A stretch of DNA of 64,000 nucleotides. Source: DATAAP01 sp041690495. Its GTDB lineage: Bacteria; Pseudomonadota; Alphaproteobacteria; CACIAM-22H2. Under the pieces are notes generated by a model that was given only the letters and a program-made list of their open reading frames with translations, was not told where the DNA came from and did no database searches. Both the position numbers and the translations under genes were made by a program. This document shows, piece after piece, positions 1 through 9,001 of the stretch. Numbering within the stretch: position 1 is the first letter of the stretch; each line of letters opens with the position of its first letter. Location: assembly GCA_041690495.1 (NCBI GenBank), contig JAWLHE010000007.1, positions 248,001 to 312,000 on the forward strand, given 5' to 3'.

Positions 1-735
1 CAAGAAGCGGGATTCGATCCGAGCAAGAGGCGCTTTGTGGTCGAACAGGAAACGGTTGCACAGCGCCGGCAGGTGACGGGAAAAGACCCGCGGGTTGCTG
101 ACATGAATCACCGCGATGCAGGGAATGCGCCGGATGGCGGTCTTGTAGAAGGCGACATGGCAGAAGCCGTCCGCGGACGAGCCTAGGGCGACCTGCCTCA
201 ATCCGGGACAGGTCAGATGATCGCGGAACGCCTTGGCGTCGGCAGGGAGCAGGGCCGCCGCGATCGCCTCGGGTTCGGTCAGCACCTCGCTGCGCCGCGG
301 CGAGGGCGGCCGAGGCAGGTTGAAGAAGTACGTGATGCGTCCGTCATCGACGAAGTGAAACTTCAGCGCGGTGAACAGGCCGATGAGATCCGGTCGTGGC
401 GTCAGGTTCGTGAAGTGGACGTCTTTCTGCGCCAGCAGTCGCGATAGCAGGAGAATGCTGTGCTGGCGGTATGCCGGGTCGACATACCAGTTGTTGATGC
501 TGCAGAAGCGCTCGCACCTGCCCCTGATGATCTGATCCGAATAGATTGCGCCGATCACGCCGACGATCCTGCCATCGTCCCGCAGCATGTAGCCGTGATT
601 GGGCGGTCGCGCCGCCCATTTCTGGCGGAACGCCGTCATCCAGGCTTCCCATTCGCCCTCCGCGTGGAATCCGCGAGCGAGGAACCGGCTCACGGCAGGC
701 AGATCGCTATCCGCAATGGGAAGGACGACAACCAT
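1..735 (-). CDS. GNAT-like acyltransferase, C-terminus cut by window edge
   Basis: An open frame reads leftward from an ATG at 735 and runs off the window without a stop, giving 245 visible residues. The first half (about residues 1-145) has the look of a GNAT N-acetyltransferase: an N-terminal IADSDLPAVSRFLARGF segment, a central strand with GYMLRDDGRIVGVIGAIYS, and NNWYVDPAYRQHSILLL where the acetyl-CoA loop would be. The classical Q/RxxGxG/A motif is not clean, so catalytic activity is uncertain. The remaining residues resemble a second, poorly conserved GNAT-like half. It is divergent from the acyl-carrier/FkbH pair at 1068-3124 and belongs to a polysaccharide locus, so acyl transfer to a sugar or to a carrier-bound group is a reasonable guess, but the substrate is unknown. 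Confidence 0.6.
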   Translation of the reverse strand, partial: MVVVLPIADSDLPAVSRFLARGFHAEGEWEAWMTAFRQKWAARPPNHGYMLRDDGRIVGVIGAIYSDQIIRGRCERFCSINNWYVDPAYRQHSILLLSRLLAQKDVHFTNLTPRPDLIGLFTALKFHFVDDGRITYFFNLPRPPSPRRSEVLTEPEAIAAALLPADAKAFRDHLTCPGLRQVALGSSADGFCHVAFYKTAIRRIPCIAVIHVSNPRVFSRHLPALCNRFLFDHKAPLARIESRFL

Positions 736-1067
736 TCTCGGTCCGGCTCCGGGCGCATCGGTGCAAGTCGAATGCGCGGCCATATTGTGCGTAGCAAGCA
801 AGGCCGTTGCCAATTGGCTGGACGCGGTATCCCGTTGGATTCGCCAAGCCTGGCAGGTGTATGGCGGCGCTCATTCCGGGCAGCAATACCGGCCCAAAGG
901 ATGCGCCGTGTGCCAAATCGGATAGGGCGGTACATCCGGGGTTCATGTATCGCCTCGGCCGGCTTTCGCTGATTATCGAGGTCGATTCCGCCCTGCGTTG
1001 CAGGTGCGGCCGCCGGGGCGGGTCAGGACACCGGGATTGGTTCTATAGCCGAATCGGAGATTTCGGG
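736..1067. other. Divergent intergenic region, 332 bp
   Basis: This gap separates the leftward GNAT-like gene from the rightward ACP gene and should hold promoters for both. I see no convincing -35/-10 pair, no terminator and no repeat. A purine-rich ribosome binding site (ggaga, 1056-1060) precedes the ACP start. Open frames that cross it have no recognisable protein character and were left out. Confidence 0.5.
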
Positions 1068-1382
1068 ATGCTGGATGAAGAGCGCGCTTTGGATCTGATC
1101 TACGATGCGGTGGACGAGATCAACGGACAGCTTCCGGCTGATGCTCGCCTGGAAAAGTCGCCCGGCACGGTTCTGTTCGGCGATGCCGGGGTGCTCGACT
1201 CTCTGGCGCTCGTCAATCTACTTGTCACGATCGAAGAACGCATCAGCCGCGCCGGCGGTCCGACGGTTGGTTTGCTCGACCATGTCGCAACGGGCGGGGA
1301 GACGAGCGAGGAGACGATGCCGCTCCGCACATTGGGGACGGTCGCCGCCTTCATCGTCGGGACGCGGAAGGCCTGCGCATGA
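1068..1382 (+). CDS. Discrete acyl carrier protein-like protein
   Basis: This 104-residue protein carries a single carrier-protein-like helix bundle. The segment GDAGVLDSLALVNLLVTIEE (residues 38-57) contains the DSL signature, with Ser45 as the expected 4'-phosphopantetheine attachment site. The start at 1068 is supported by ggaga seven bases upstream. The stop overlaps the start of the FkbH-like gene by 4 bp (ATGA), so the two are almost certainly co-translated. In known systems FkbH proteins load a glyceryl group from 1,3-bisphosphoglycerate onto such a carrier protein. A carrier next to polysaccharide genes and away from any modular polyketide synthase suggests that a glyceryl-type group is passed to a glycan, which is inference. 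Confidence 0.8.
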   Translation: MLDEERALDLIYDAVDEINGQLPADARLEKSPGTVLFGDAGVLDSLALVNLLVTIEERISRAGGPTVGLLDHVATGGETSEETMPLRTLGTVAAFIVGTRKACA

Positions 1383-3124
1383 GCACGCGCAGGGTCGAGG
1401 TGGAGCTCGTCTCGGACTTCAATCTCGAGATCCTCGGTCGTTACCTCGTGCAGGACGGGCTGCTGCCGGAGTGCAGCATGCGGTCGCGCCCGTTCGGCCA
1501 GGTCTACCCTGCGTTGCTTGGGGACGCGGGAGCTCAGGTCGATTTCGGGATCGTCTGGACCAGGCCGGAGGGCGTCATTCCGACCTTTGCCGCGGCGGCT
1601 GCCCTGCAGCCGATCGATATCGACGCGGCCATGCGGGAGGTGGAGGCCTTTGCCGATGCGGTCGCCAGGTACGCGCAGCGGGTCCGCTTCGTCCTCGTGA
1701 TCGCCTGGATGTCGCCGGCCGATCATCGCGGATATGGCATGCTTGACTGGCGGCCGGGCCTCGGCATCCGCAACCTCCTGGCGCGAATGAATCTGGCGCT
1801 CGCCGAGAGGCTTGCGGCCCACGGAACGGCATTCATTCTCGATCCGTCCCCTTGGCTGCAGGCCGCCGGGCCGGGTGCGATCTCCCGGAAAATGTGGTTT
1901 GCGGGAAAGGTGCCATACGGCAACGGGGTCTTTCAGGAGGCCGTGCCAGATCTCAAGGCCGCGATGGCGGGCGCACTCGGATCGGCCCGCAAGCTGGTCG
2001 TGCTCGACCTCGACGATACGCTTTGGGGCGGCGTCGTCGGCGAAACCGGATGGGAAGGGATCCGGCTCGGCGGGCACGACCATGTCGGCGAGGCGTATGT
2101 TGCGTTTCAACAGGCACTCAAGGCGCTCGGCAATCGCGGTGTGCAGATCGGCATCGTGAGCAAGAACGACGAGCACGTGGCGTTCGAGGCGATCGACAAG
2201 CACCCTGAGATGCGTCTGCGCCGGTCCGATCTTGCGGGCTGGCGGGTGAACTGGGGCGACAAGGCGCAAAACCTGGTCGAACTGGTCGAGGAGCTCAATC
2301 TCGGCCTCGAATCGGTCGTCTTCATTGACGACAATCCTGTCGAGCGCGCTCGGATTCGCGAAGCGGTTCCGGCGGTCCTGGTCCCGGACTGGCCGGACGA
2401 TCCCTGCCTCTATGCGGCCCGGCTGATGTCACTTCCCTGCTTCGACGCGCCGGCCGTGAGCGAGGAGGACCGTGCGCGGGCGCGCATGTATGCCGCCGAC
2501 CGCGAGCGGCGCAGCGCGCTCGGTCAGGTGGGCTCGGTCGAGGCGTGGTTGGACAGCCTAGGCGTGGAGGTCCGGATCGCACCGCTCGAGCGTGCCGATC
2601 TCGCACGGGCGACCCAGCTGTTCAACAAGACCAACCAGCTCAACCTCTCGACACGTCGCCTCTCGGAGAGCGAACTCATCGACTGGGCGTCGGCGCAACA
2701 CCGGCGGTTCTGGACGGTGCGCGTGCGCGACCGCTTTGGCGACCTCGGGCTCGTCGGTCTGATCAGTCTCGAGCTCGACGGCGCGCAGGCGCGGGTGGTC
2801 GATTTCATCCTGAGCTGCCGCGCGATGGGGCGCCGCGTCGAAGAAGCCATGGTGCATGTCGCGGTTGGCAGTGCTCAGCGTGCGGGCGCCCGCCGGGTGA
2901 TCGCCGATTACAGTCCGACGCCGCGCAACGGCCCGTGTCTGAAGTTTTTACAGTCCTCGGGCCTCACCCGCACGGGCGGGCACCGGTTCATGTGGTGCGG
3001 TGACGCGCCGTATGAGCTGCCCGGAACGGTCGCCCTGGTCGGCCCGGCGGATCATGGCGCGGCGTATCAGGGGACGGAACGGGAAGACCGGAGCGAGCTT
3101 CATGTTGCGAGCGGCGCCGCATAG
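1379..3124 (+). CDS. FkbH-like HAD-superfamily protein (HAD-IIIC)
   Basis: This 581-residue protein matches the FkbH family, which uses a HAD fold to dephosphorylate bisphosphoglycerate while transferring a glyceryl group to an acyl carrier protein. It has an N-terminal SGNH-like region (about 1-200), then the HAD domain. HAD motif I is VVLDLDDTLWGG, with Asp210 and Asp212, motif II/III lies around GIVSKNDE, and FIDDNPVER (317-318 Asp pair) is the acidic motif. The C-terminal third has the family hallmark FNKTNQLNLSTRR followed by a GNAT-like fold ending in YSPTPRNGPCLKF. Length is typical of single-domain-set FkbH proteins. It overlaps the ACP gene upstream by 4 bp. No polyketide synthase is nearby, while glycosyltransferases and a beta-helix protein follow, so glycerate decoration of a surface glycan is the likely role (inference). 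Confidence 0.88.
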   Translation: MSTRRVEVELVSDFNLEILGRYLVQDGLLPECSMRSRPFGQVYPALLGDAGAQVDFGIVWTRPEGVIPTFAAAAALQPIDIDAAMREVEAFADAVARYAQRVRFVLVIAWMSPADHRGYGMLDWRPGLGIRNLLARMNLALAERLAAHGTAFILDPSPWLQAAGPGAISRKMWFAGKVPYGNGVFQEAVPDLKAAMAGALGSARKLVVLDLDDTLWGGVVGETGWEGIRLGGHDHVGEAYVAFQQALKALGNRGVQIGIVSKNDEHVAFEAIDKHPEMRLRRSDLAGWRVNWGDKAQNLVELVEELNLGLESVVFIDDNPVERARIREAVPAVLVPDWPDDPCLYAARLMSLPCFDAPAVSEEDRARARMYAADRERRSALGQVGSVEAWLDSLGVEVRIAPLERADLARATQLFNKTNQLNLSTRRLSESELIDWASAQHRRFWTVRVRDRFGDLGLVGLISLELDGAQARVVDFILSCRAMGRRVEEAMVHVAVGSAQRAGARRVIADYSPTPRNGPCLKFLQSSGLTRTGGHRFMWCGDAPYELPGTVALVGPADHGAAYQGTEREDRSELHVASGAA

Positions 3125-3265
3125 ATCGTCCCCGTGCGGCCGACCGCGGCCCGACTCCGGCCCCATGTCCGAAAGGCCGGGCCCTGTCGCCGAACGAGTG
3201 AATCCGCCGGGCGGCGTGACAGTGCAGACTGTCGCGAAGCAACATCGGCCGCGAGGGATTCCAGG

Positions 3266-4483
3266 ATGCATTGCAGCCAAGCTCGATTCCTGCTCGCCGC
3301 AGCCGGGATTATTCTCGGTGCCTTCGTATTTCCCGGCGTCGCTGCCGCGCAGGCGCGCTATTACGTCGACTCCTCGGCGGGATACGATGACAACGACGGG
3401 CTCGCCCCGGAGCGGCCATGGCGAAGCCTCGCCCGGGTCAATCAGGCGAAGTTGAATTCGGGCGACAGCATTCTGTTCCGCCGGGGCGGCGCCTGGACAG
3501 GGCAGGTGGTTCTCAGATCCTCCGGACGTCCCGGGCAGCCGATCACGATCGCCGCATACGGCACTGGTGATCGTCCCATCCTGTCGCGGGGACGTTTCGG
3601 TGTCGACGGAAACGGCCAAAGTCACATCGTGATCCGCGATATCCAGTTCCGCAATATGACGGGTCCGGCCATTCGATCCCAGGGGTCGGCCGACTGGCAT
3701 ATCGATCACATCAACATCGACGGCAGCGGCCTCGGCCATGACGGACACAATCGCGATTTCAGCGGAATTCAGTTCTGGCACAGCAGCGATCTGGTCATCG
3801 AGAATTCGACCCTGTCCAACGTGCGCGGGGACTGCATCTGGGGTTGGAAAGTGGAGAGAATCAAGATTCTCGGGAACCGCATCGAAGTCTGCCAGGGCGC
3901 CAGCGCGGACAATGTCCATCTTTACGCACCGCGCGATTTCGAGATCCGCGACAATTATTTCTCGATGGAGGGCAAGACCGAGAGCGGAAAGGGCAACCTC
4001 CACTCGCAGGCGGGGTCGAACGGACTGATCGAGGGTAACGAGCTGCGCGGCGGCAACTATGGCGTCGGCATGACCGACGATAATCTGACCGTTCGCAACA
4101 ACAGGTTCTTCAATCACGACAAGGCGAAGTGGTCCGCGGCGATCATCGTCTCGGAAAGCTATGACGTGAGGAACAACAGCATTGCCGATAACACGATCGT
4201 CAAGGCCAACATGGGGATCTACATCCTGAATCTCAGGGGCACGTACAATCGCGAGAACTTCAGGATCCGCAACAATGTCTTCGAGGCGATCCGCACCGCA
4301 GCTGTCGTGATCGAGGCGCCCGTCAGTGGCGAGTTCACCGGCAATCTCATGCGCAATTCCCCGGGCGCCGCCGTCATCAATGGCAGCGGCCGGCTGATAC
4401 GCGGCCAGCGCTGGGACGAGCGCGCCAATGTGGCGGTCGGATCGGGCCCGCGGCATCCCGTGCGGTCCGGCCAGCGGCGTTAG
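3266..4483 (+). CDS. Secreted right-handed parallel beta-helix protein
   Basis: The protein has 405 residues and begins with a clear signal peptide (positively charged start, hydrophobic core, cleavage near VAAAQA at about residue 30). The mature part starts with YYVDSSAGYDDNDGLAPERP, a motif seen at the N-terminus of many beta-helix and pectate-lyase-like proteins. It continues with repeated short strands containing Asn ladders such as RDIQFRN, IENSTLSNV, RDNYF, VRNNRFF, RNNSIADN and RNNVFEA. The ATG at 3266 is preferred over longer in-frame extensions because it gives the signal peptide and has gaggg 8 bases upstream. In this locus such proteins usually trim, bind or epimerise the exported polysaccharide. 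No catalytic residues can be assigned with confidence, so lyase or hydrolase activity is unproven. Confidence 0.82.
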   Translation: MHCSQARFLLAAAGIILGAFVFPGVAAAQARYYVDSSAGYDDNDGLAPERPWRSLARVNQAKLNSGDSILFRRGGAWTGQVVLRSSGRPGQPITIAAYGTGDRPILSRGRFGVDGNGQSHIVIRDIQFRNMTGPAIRSQGSADWHIDHINIDGSGLGHDGHNRDFSGIQFWHSSDLVIENSTLSNVRGDCIWGWKVERIKILGNRIEVCQGASADNVHLYAPRDFEIRDNYFSMEGKTESGKGNLHSQAGSNGLIEGNELRGGNYGVGMTDDNLTVRNNRFFNHDKAKWSAAIIVSESYDVRNNSIADNTIVKANMGIYILNLRGTYNRENFRIRNNVFEAIRTAAVVIEAPVSGEFTGNLMRNSPGAAVINGSGRLIRGQRWDERANVAVGSGPRHPVRSGQRR

Positions 4484-4688
4484 CGCGCATCGCGTCCGCC
4501 TGTCGGAGCACCTGCCGCTGGATCGGGAGCGGCCTGCCTGGCGCGCCAATCGACAGGGTCGCGAACCCGATTATGCGTTAACCAACGACAGGATGACCGC
4601 CGCGCGTTCGGCGTTCTAGAATGTACCGGACAGGGAATGGTGGCGGTCGGCCCGCCGATCGTACGGGCGGGATGAGGGGGTGGTCCGC

Positions 4689-5687
4689 ATGGAGGAGCCC
4701 AGGGTCACGATCGTGTGCGTGCCGCGCGATCATTTCAGCGACACGCAAGAATCGCTCGAAAGCATCTACGCCAATACGGACCTGCCGTTCGCGCTCGTCT
4801 ATGTCGACGGCGGATCGCCGCGACCGATCGCACGATATCTGCGCGAACAGGCGCAATCGCGCGGATTCAAGCTGATCAGGACGGCGGAGTACCTGTCGCC
4901 AAATCGCGCCCGCAATATCGGCGCTCGGAAAGTCACGACTCCCTATATCGTGTTCATGGACAACGACGTCGTCGTGGCGCCCGACTGGCTGGGTCCGCTC
5001 GTAGCGTGCGCAGACCGGATCGGGGCGGCAGTCGTCAGTCCGCTGAATTTCGAGCTGAAGCCGCTCCACACGATCGTGCATTTCGCCGGCGGCGAAGCGC
5101 GGGTGGACACCGTCGAGGTGGACGGGCGGGTCGAGCGGCATCTCGTCGACAGGATCTACAAGAAGAATGTGCCGCGGCACGCCGTCGAGACCGAATGCGC
5201 CGAGTTCCATTCGATGCTGGTGCGTACCGATGCGTTTCGCGCGGTCGGCGGGCTCGACGAGCGTATGCTAAGCACCCGGGAGAACTTGGACTTCTGCATG
5301 GCGCTGCGCGAGGCGGGCTGGAAGATCTATCTCGAACCTTCCTCCAGGATCACCTATCTGCCGCCGGTGAAATTTCAGCTGTCCGACGTTCCGTATTTTT
5401 CGCTCCGTTGGAGCGATGCTTGGGACCTCTCCAGCTTCCATTACTTTCGCGACAAATGGCGCCTGACCGAGGACGCCTATTTCATGCGCGAGTACCGCAA
5501 TCTCGGCTGGCGGCGAAAGATGATGATGCGCGGAGCCCTCCTGCACTGGCTGCCGAGCTGGAAGCTGCGGCTTGCGGCGGAACGGCTGTTGCGTCCCTTT
5601 GAACGCCGGATCAATCGTCTTATCAGTGCGCGCTATGCGGCGCGCCATCTGCGTGGGGCGCGGTCCCCCGCCGGCGAACCAGGCTGA
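4689..5687 (+). CDS. Glycosyltransferase family 2
   Basis: A 332-residue GT2-type (GT-A fold) glycosyltransferase. The N-terminal segment VTIVCVPRDHFSDTQESLES and YVDGGSPRPIA bind the nucleotide. NRARNIGARKVTTPYIVFMDNDVVV contains the DxD-like metal motif (DND, about residues 90-92). A conserved GGLDERMLSTRENLDFCMAL stretch (about 190-210) is the acceptor-side ED-type motif with ENLD. No membrane segments are evident, so it is probably cytosolic. The start at 4689 has gaggggg 8 bases upstream; a GTG at 4680 would add three residues. Its 3' end overlaps the convergent GT4 gene by 65 bp. It most likely adds a sugar to the lipid-linked repeat unit; donor and acceptor are unknown. Confidence 0.87.
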   Translation: MEEPRVTIVCVPRDHFSDTQESLESIYANTDLPFALVYVDGGSPRPIARYLREQAQSRGFKLIRTAEYLSPNRARNIGARKVTTPYIVFMDNDVVVAPDWLGPLVACADRIGAAVVSPLNFELKPLHTIVHFAGGEARVDTVEVDGRVERHLVDRIYKKNVPRHAVETECAEFHSMLVRTDAFRAVGGLDERMLSTRENLDFCMALREAGWKIYLEPSSRITYLPPVKFQLSDVPYFSLRWSDAWDLSSFHYFRDKWRLTEDAYFMREYRNLGWRRKMMMRGALLHWLPSWKLRLAAERLLRPFERRINRLISARYAARHLRGARSPAGEPG

Positions 5688-6924
5688 ACAGCGCGAGATA
5701 TCGCTCCGTGGCCTGGCGCCACGTGAAGCGCGCCTCGGCAGCAGCGCGCAGACGCGCCGCGTAGCGTCGCGCGAGACCGGGGTCGCGCAGCATCGCAAGG
5801 ATCGCGTCGCGGAGGGCGGCAACGTCGTCCGGCGGCACGAGAATGCCGGAGCGCCTGTCCTCGATGATTTCCGGAATGCCGCCGACGCGCGATGCGACGA
5901 CGGGGATGCCGAGGCTCGCCGCTTCGAGGATGACGATTCCGAACGGCTCCTGGCGCGACGGGAGGACGAGCAGGTCGGCAGCCGCCATGACCGCCAGCGT
6001 TCCGGCATGGTCATGGTCCGGGAACAGGAAGACTCGGCCATCGAGTGCCTCATCGGCGGCTGCCGCGCGCAAGGAGTCCAGGGTGGGGCCGCTTCTTCCG
6101 ACCAGGGCGAGGCAGAGTGCCGGAACGGCGCGCGCCACCGTGCGGAAGCCCGCGAGCAGCACGTCCTGACCTTTCTTTTCCTCGAAGGTGGCGACGCAGG
6201 CGATGAAGCGGCGGTCCCGGAGTTCGGACGGAAGTGCCGCGGATGCGTGTGCCTCGCGGCATGCCGCGCCATCGACGCCGTTATGTACGACGTGCAGTTT
6301 GCGGCCGACGTCCGGAAAGCAATGCGCGATCTCGTCAGCGAGGGCGCGGGAGCACGCAACGACAGCATCGCAACGTGCGATGATCCCGGTCCATATCCGG
6401 CGATGGAGCGGGCCGGCCTCGTGAACCGCCTTCAGGTCCGAACCATGGAAGCTCAGGACGACCGGCACGTTCGAATCTGCCAGAGACCGCGCCAGCAGCA
6501 GGCTCGCCGCACCAATTGTCGGATAATGGATGTTGATCGCGCGGACGTTTTCGCGGCGCAGATAGGTGACCAGCCGATACAACGCGAGGGGCAGGCGCCC
6601 TGCGAAAGCAGCGAAATGGTAGATGCCCTTGCCTCGACCCGGCACTGCCGGTACGTGGAAAAGATCGACCCTGCCGATAGTGCCGGCGATGTCTCGGCGG
6701 AAATTCCGGTAAGGATAGGCATCGACAAGCAGCCGGGGACGGAACCGCGGCATTGCGGATAAAAGCCTGTGAAGGTTGACGACGACCTCGCTGACGCCGC
6801 CGATCTCATCCGGATTCCATGGAAGCACAAGCAGGGCGGTCGGAAGGCACGCTTTCGCGGCGGGAGCGGCCGGCTCGCACGCATCGGGGCGTATCTCTGC
6901 GGGTTGCCCGGTTGCCTCGTGCAT
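5623..6924 (-). CDS. Glycosyltransferase family 4 (GT-B)
   Basis: A 433-residue retaining glycosyltransferase. The N-terminal Rossmann half opens with LLVLPWNPDEIGGVSEVVVNL, containing the GG(V)xxxxxxL motif for GT4 enzymes. LSFHGSDLKAVHEAG and VVACSRALADEI follow, and the nucleotide-sugar half contains SRQEPFGIVILEAASLGIPVVASRVGGIPEII, with the E(x7)E signature (EPFGIVILE). The ATG at 6924 is used because residues upstream of it are low-complexity and unlike the family; an earlier in-frame ATG exists at 7053. It converges on the GT2 gene with a 65-bp overlap, so the two transcripts are antisense at their ends. Its likely job is assembly of the same surface polysaccharide. Confidence 0.87.
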   Translation of the reverse strand: MHEATGQPAEIRPDACEPAAPAAKACLPTALLVLPWNPDEIGGVSEVVVNLHRLLSAMPRFRPRLLVDAYPYRNFRRDIAGTIGRVDLFHVPAVPGRGKGIYHFAAFAGRLPLALYRLVTYLRRENVRAINIHYPTIGAASLLLARSLADSNVPVVLSFHGSDLKAVHEAGPLHRRIWTGIIARCDAVVACSRALADEIAHCFPDVGRKLHVVHNGVDGAACREAHASAALPSELRDRRFIACVATFEEKKGQDVLLAGFRTVARAVPALCLALVGRSGPTLDSLRAAAADEALDGRVFLFPDHDHAGTLAVMAAADLLVLPSRQEPFGIVILEAASLGIPVVASRVGGIPEIIEDRRSGILVPPDDVAALRDAILAMLRDPGLARRYAARLRAAAEARFTWRQATERYLALFSLVRRRGTAPHADGAPHSAH

Positions 6925-7086
6925 GCTTGCGGATCCGGTGCTTTTCACTGCTGCGGGACCGACCAATGGCCGGAGTGCCCGACTACAGTACAGTGCCGTC
7001 CGGCTGTCGGAAACCCTGCGCCATGCAAGTGCACCCGATGGCGGCGGCAGCATGACAGGTCGATCCGGTCGTCTTGAGGGCGGACC

Positions 7087-7103
7087 GTTAACTCCGGTTA
7101 ACT
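7087..7103. promoter_or_regulatory. Paired GTTAAC boxes upstream of the EAL gene (CtrA-like)
   Basis: Two identical GTTAACT heptamers (7087-7093 and 7097-7103) lie ten bases apart, one helical turn, just upstream of the EAL-domain gene. This gives TTAA-N6-TTAA. The alphaproteobacterial cell-cycle regulator CtrA recognises TTAA-N7-TTAA, so this is one base short of the canonical spacing. A looser copy (TTAA-N6-TTAC, 11038-11051) lies upstream of the small membrane protein gene at 10685-10987. Binding is a guess based on pattern. Confidence 0.4.
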
Positions 7104-7125
7104 AAGCCAATTTTAAGGATGTCGG

Positions 7126-8823
7126 GTGCAGGCTGGTGCCAGATTGCTTGGGGTGGACATGGGCACGGCGAACGACCAGTGGCGGTCGTCGGAAGCGGTG
7201 CGCGGCGATCGCGACCGCTTCGTTGCGTTCGCCTTCGCGGCGGCCGATCTGCTCATCGAGCTCGATGGTGCTTTCCGCATCCGATACATCGGGGGCGCCA
7301 CTTCGGCATTGACCGGCCGCTCCGGTGAGGATCTCGTCGGAACCTCGTTCTTCGAACTCGTCGCGCCGGCAGAACGACCGATGACGCGCGCCTTTCTCAC
7401 CTCGCTTTCGGTCGGCGGCCGGCTCACGCCGAGCGCCGTCCGACTCGCCCGCGGCCGCGTGCCCTCGGCCGTCCTCGGCGGCTGTCGCCTGCCGGCCGAC
7501 GAAGAGCGATATCACGTGAGCCTCAGCATTCCTGTCCCGGCGCTTCCCGCGGCGGACAGCGCGGCCGGTGCCGATCCGGCCGGCCTGCTCGACAGCGCCG
7601 CATTCACGGAGCTGGCTGCGGAAACCGCAAGGGGCAAGCAGCCTTATTCCGTCACCCTGCTCGATGTCGCAGGCTTGGAAAGACTCCGCACCCGGGTCAG
7701 CAGCGAGCTCGCCACAGGGCTTGTCAGCGGCATCGGCCGTCAGCTTCAGGCGCGGTCGGTCAACGGCGTATCGGCCGGCCGCCTGGGCGACGGCCGGTTC
7801 GGTCTGCTGCACGAGGGCGCCCTGGACCTGAAGGGCTTGGTCCAACAGATCACCAATTTCTCGAAGAGTATCGATCCGGAAGGCGAGGGGGTCGGCGTTT
7901 CCGGCATGACGGTCGGGACAGCGCAGACAGGGCTCGGCGAGGACGACGCGGCCCGCGTCCTCATCTATGCAATCAACCGTTTCGCCGATTCCGGTGCGGA
8001 GTTCACGGCATCGACGCTCGCGACCGGCGTTACGGAATTCATCCGGAGCGCCGCGACACAGGTCCAGCATCTTCGCGTCGACCTCGCAGAGCACCGCTTC
8101 GCGCTGGCCTTTCAGCCGATCGTGCGTATCGACGGACGCAAGCTCCATCATTACGAGGCGCTGCTGCGGTTCGCGCAAGGGGACTCGCCGGCCGACCGCA
8201 TTCTCTTCGCCGAGCAGACCGGGATTGTCGAGGATCTGGACATTGCCGTGCTGTGCCGCGCCATTGAGGTGGTCGAGCGACGCAAGGCTGCCGACCCGGG
8301 CATCACGATCGCCGTGAACCTGTCCGGCTTCTCGCTGCAGCGTGCGGCGTTCCGCGCCGAGCTCCAGCGCCTGCTCGTGGCCCCGCTCGGCAAGCATATT
8401 CTTCTCGAGGTCACTGAATCGGCACTGATCGGCGACAAGGACAATGTCGCGCGCTTTCTGCAGGATCTTCGCCGGCACGGGTTTCGCGTCTGCCTCGACG
8501 ATTTCGGGGCGGGTGCCGCATCGTTCGATTATCTCAAGGCGTTTGCCGCAGACTTCATCAAGATCGACGGCAAGTATGTGCAGGGCATGACGGCCAGCGA
8601 ACGCGACCGCACTGTTGTGGCTGCAATGGCCGATCTCTCCAGGCAGCTGGGCATGTCGGTGATCGCCGAGCAAACGGAAACCGAGGCACAGTGCGAGGCG
8701 TTGCGGCCGCTTGGAGTCGAATTCGCCCAAGGCTACCTGTTCGGCAGGCCCGGTCCGCTGCCGCCGCTCAGGCGCCCGATCGATCAGGCCACCCGTCGTC
8801 GAGGCGGCTACCGCGCATGGTAG
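7126..8823 (+). CDS. Cyclic-di-GMP phosphodiesterase with PAS, degenerate GGDEF and EAL domains
   Basis: This 565-residue cytosolic protein is built as PAS-like sensor (about 30-130), degenerate GGDEF (about 165-300, with RLGDGRF in place of RxGGDEF) and EAL (about 320-560). The EAL catalytic set is complete: Glu344 of EALLR, Asn398, Glu428, Asp458-Asp459 (DDFGAG), Lys479, Glu515 and Gln535. It should therefore hydrolyse c-di-GMP, while the GGDEF part cannot make it and may bind GTP as a regulator. GTG at 7126 is chosen because aagga (7115-7119) sits six bases upstream; an internal ATG at 7159 is the alternative. No membrane segments are seen. It sits inside a polysaccharide locus, and c-di-GMP commonly controls exopolysaccharide output, so local control of synthesis is likely. 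Confidence 0.9.
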   Translation: MQAGARLLGVDMGTANDQWRSSEAVRGDRDRFVAFAFAAADLLIELDGAFRIRYIGGATSALTGRSGEDLVGTSFFELVAPAERPMTRAFLTSLSVGGRLTPSAVRLARGRVPSAVLGGCRLPADEERYHVSLSIPVPALPAADSAAGADPAGLLDSAAFTELAAETARGKQPYSVTLLDVAGLERLRTRVSSELATGLVSGIGRQLQARSVNGVSAGRLGDGRFGLLHEGALDLKGLVQQITNFSKSIDPEGEGVGVSGMTVGTAQTGLGEDDAARVLIYAINRFADSGAEFTASTLATGVTEFIRSAATQVQHLRVDLAEHRFALAFQPIVRIDGRKLHHYEALLRFAQGDSPADRILFAEQTGIVEDLDIAVLCRAIEVVERRKAADPGITIAVNLSGFSLQRAAFRAELQRLLVAPLGKHILLEVTESALIGDKDNVARFLQDLRRHGFRVCLDDFGAGAASFDYLKAFAADFIKIDGKYVQGMTASERDRTVVAAMADLSRQLGMSVIAEQTETEAQCEALRPLGVEFAQGYLFGRPGPLPPLRRPIDQATRRRGGYRAW

Positions 8824-9001
8824 GCCGGCTGCGGCGCACCAGCGGGTAGACCAGGACAGAAGAGAGCCCCCTTTATCCAGAGGCGGAGCCCAACCGTGGC
8901 AGGATAGTCATGCAGGGTCCCGCAAAATGTATCCGGACAACGGAACAGTTGAGTTCCTGTTTTGTTCTGGTATCCTGGAAGGCAGATCAGGAAGGGCTGG
9001 G

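Noticed and set aside
2948..4549. A 533-codon leftward frame opposite the FkbH and beta-helix genes
   Set aside because: The sense genes have clear signatures; the antisense product does not.
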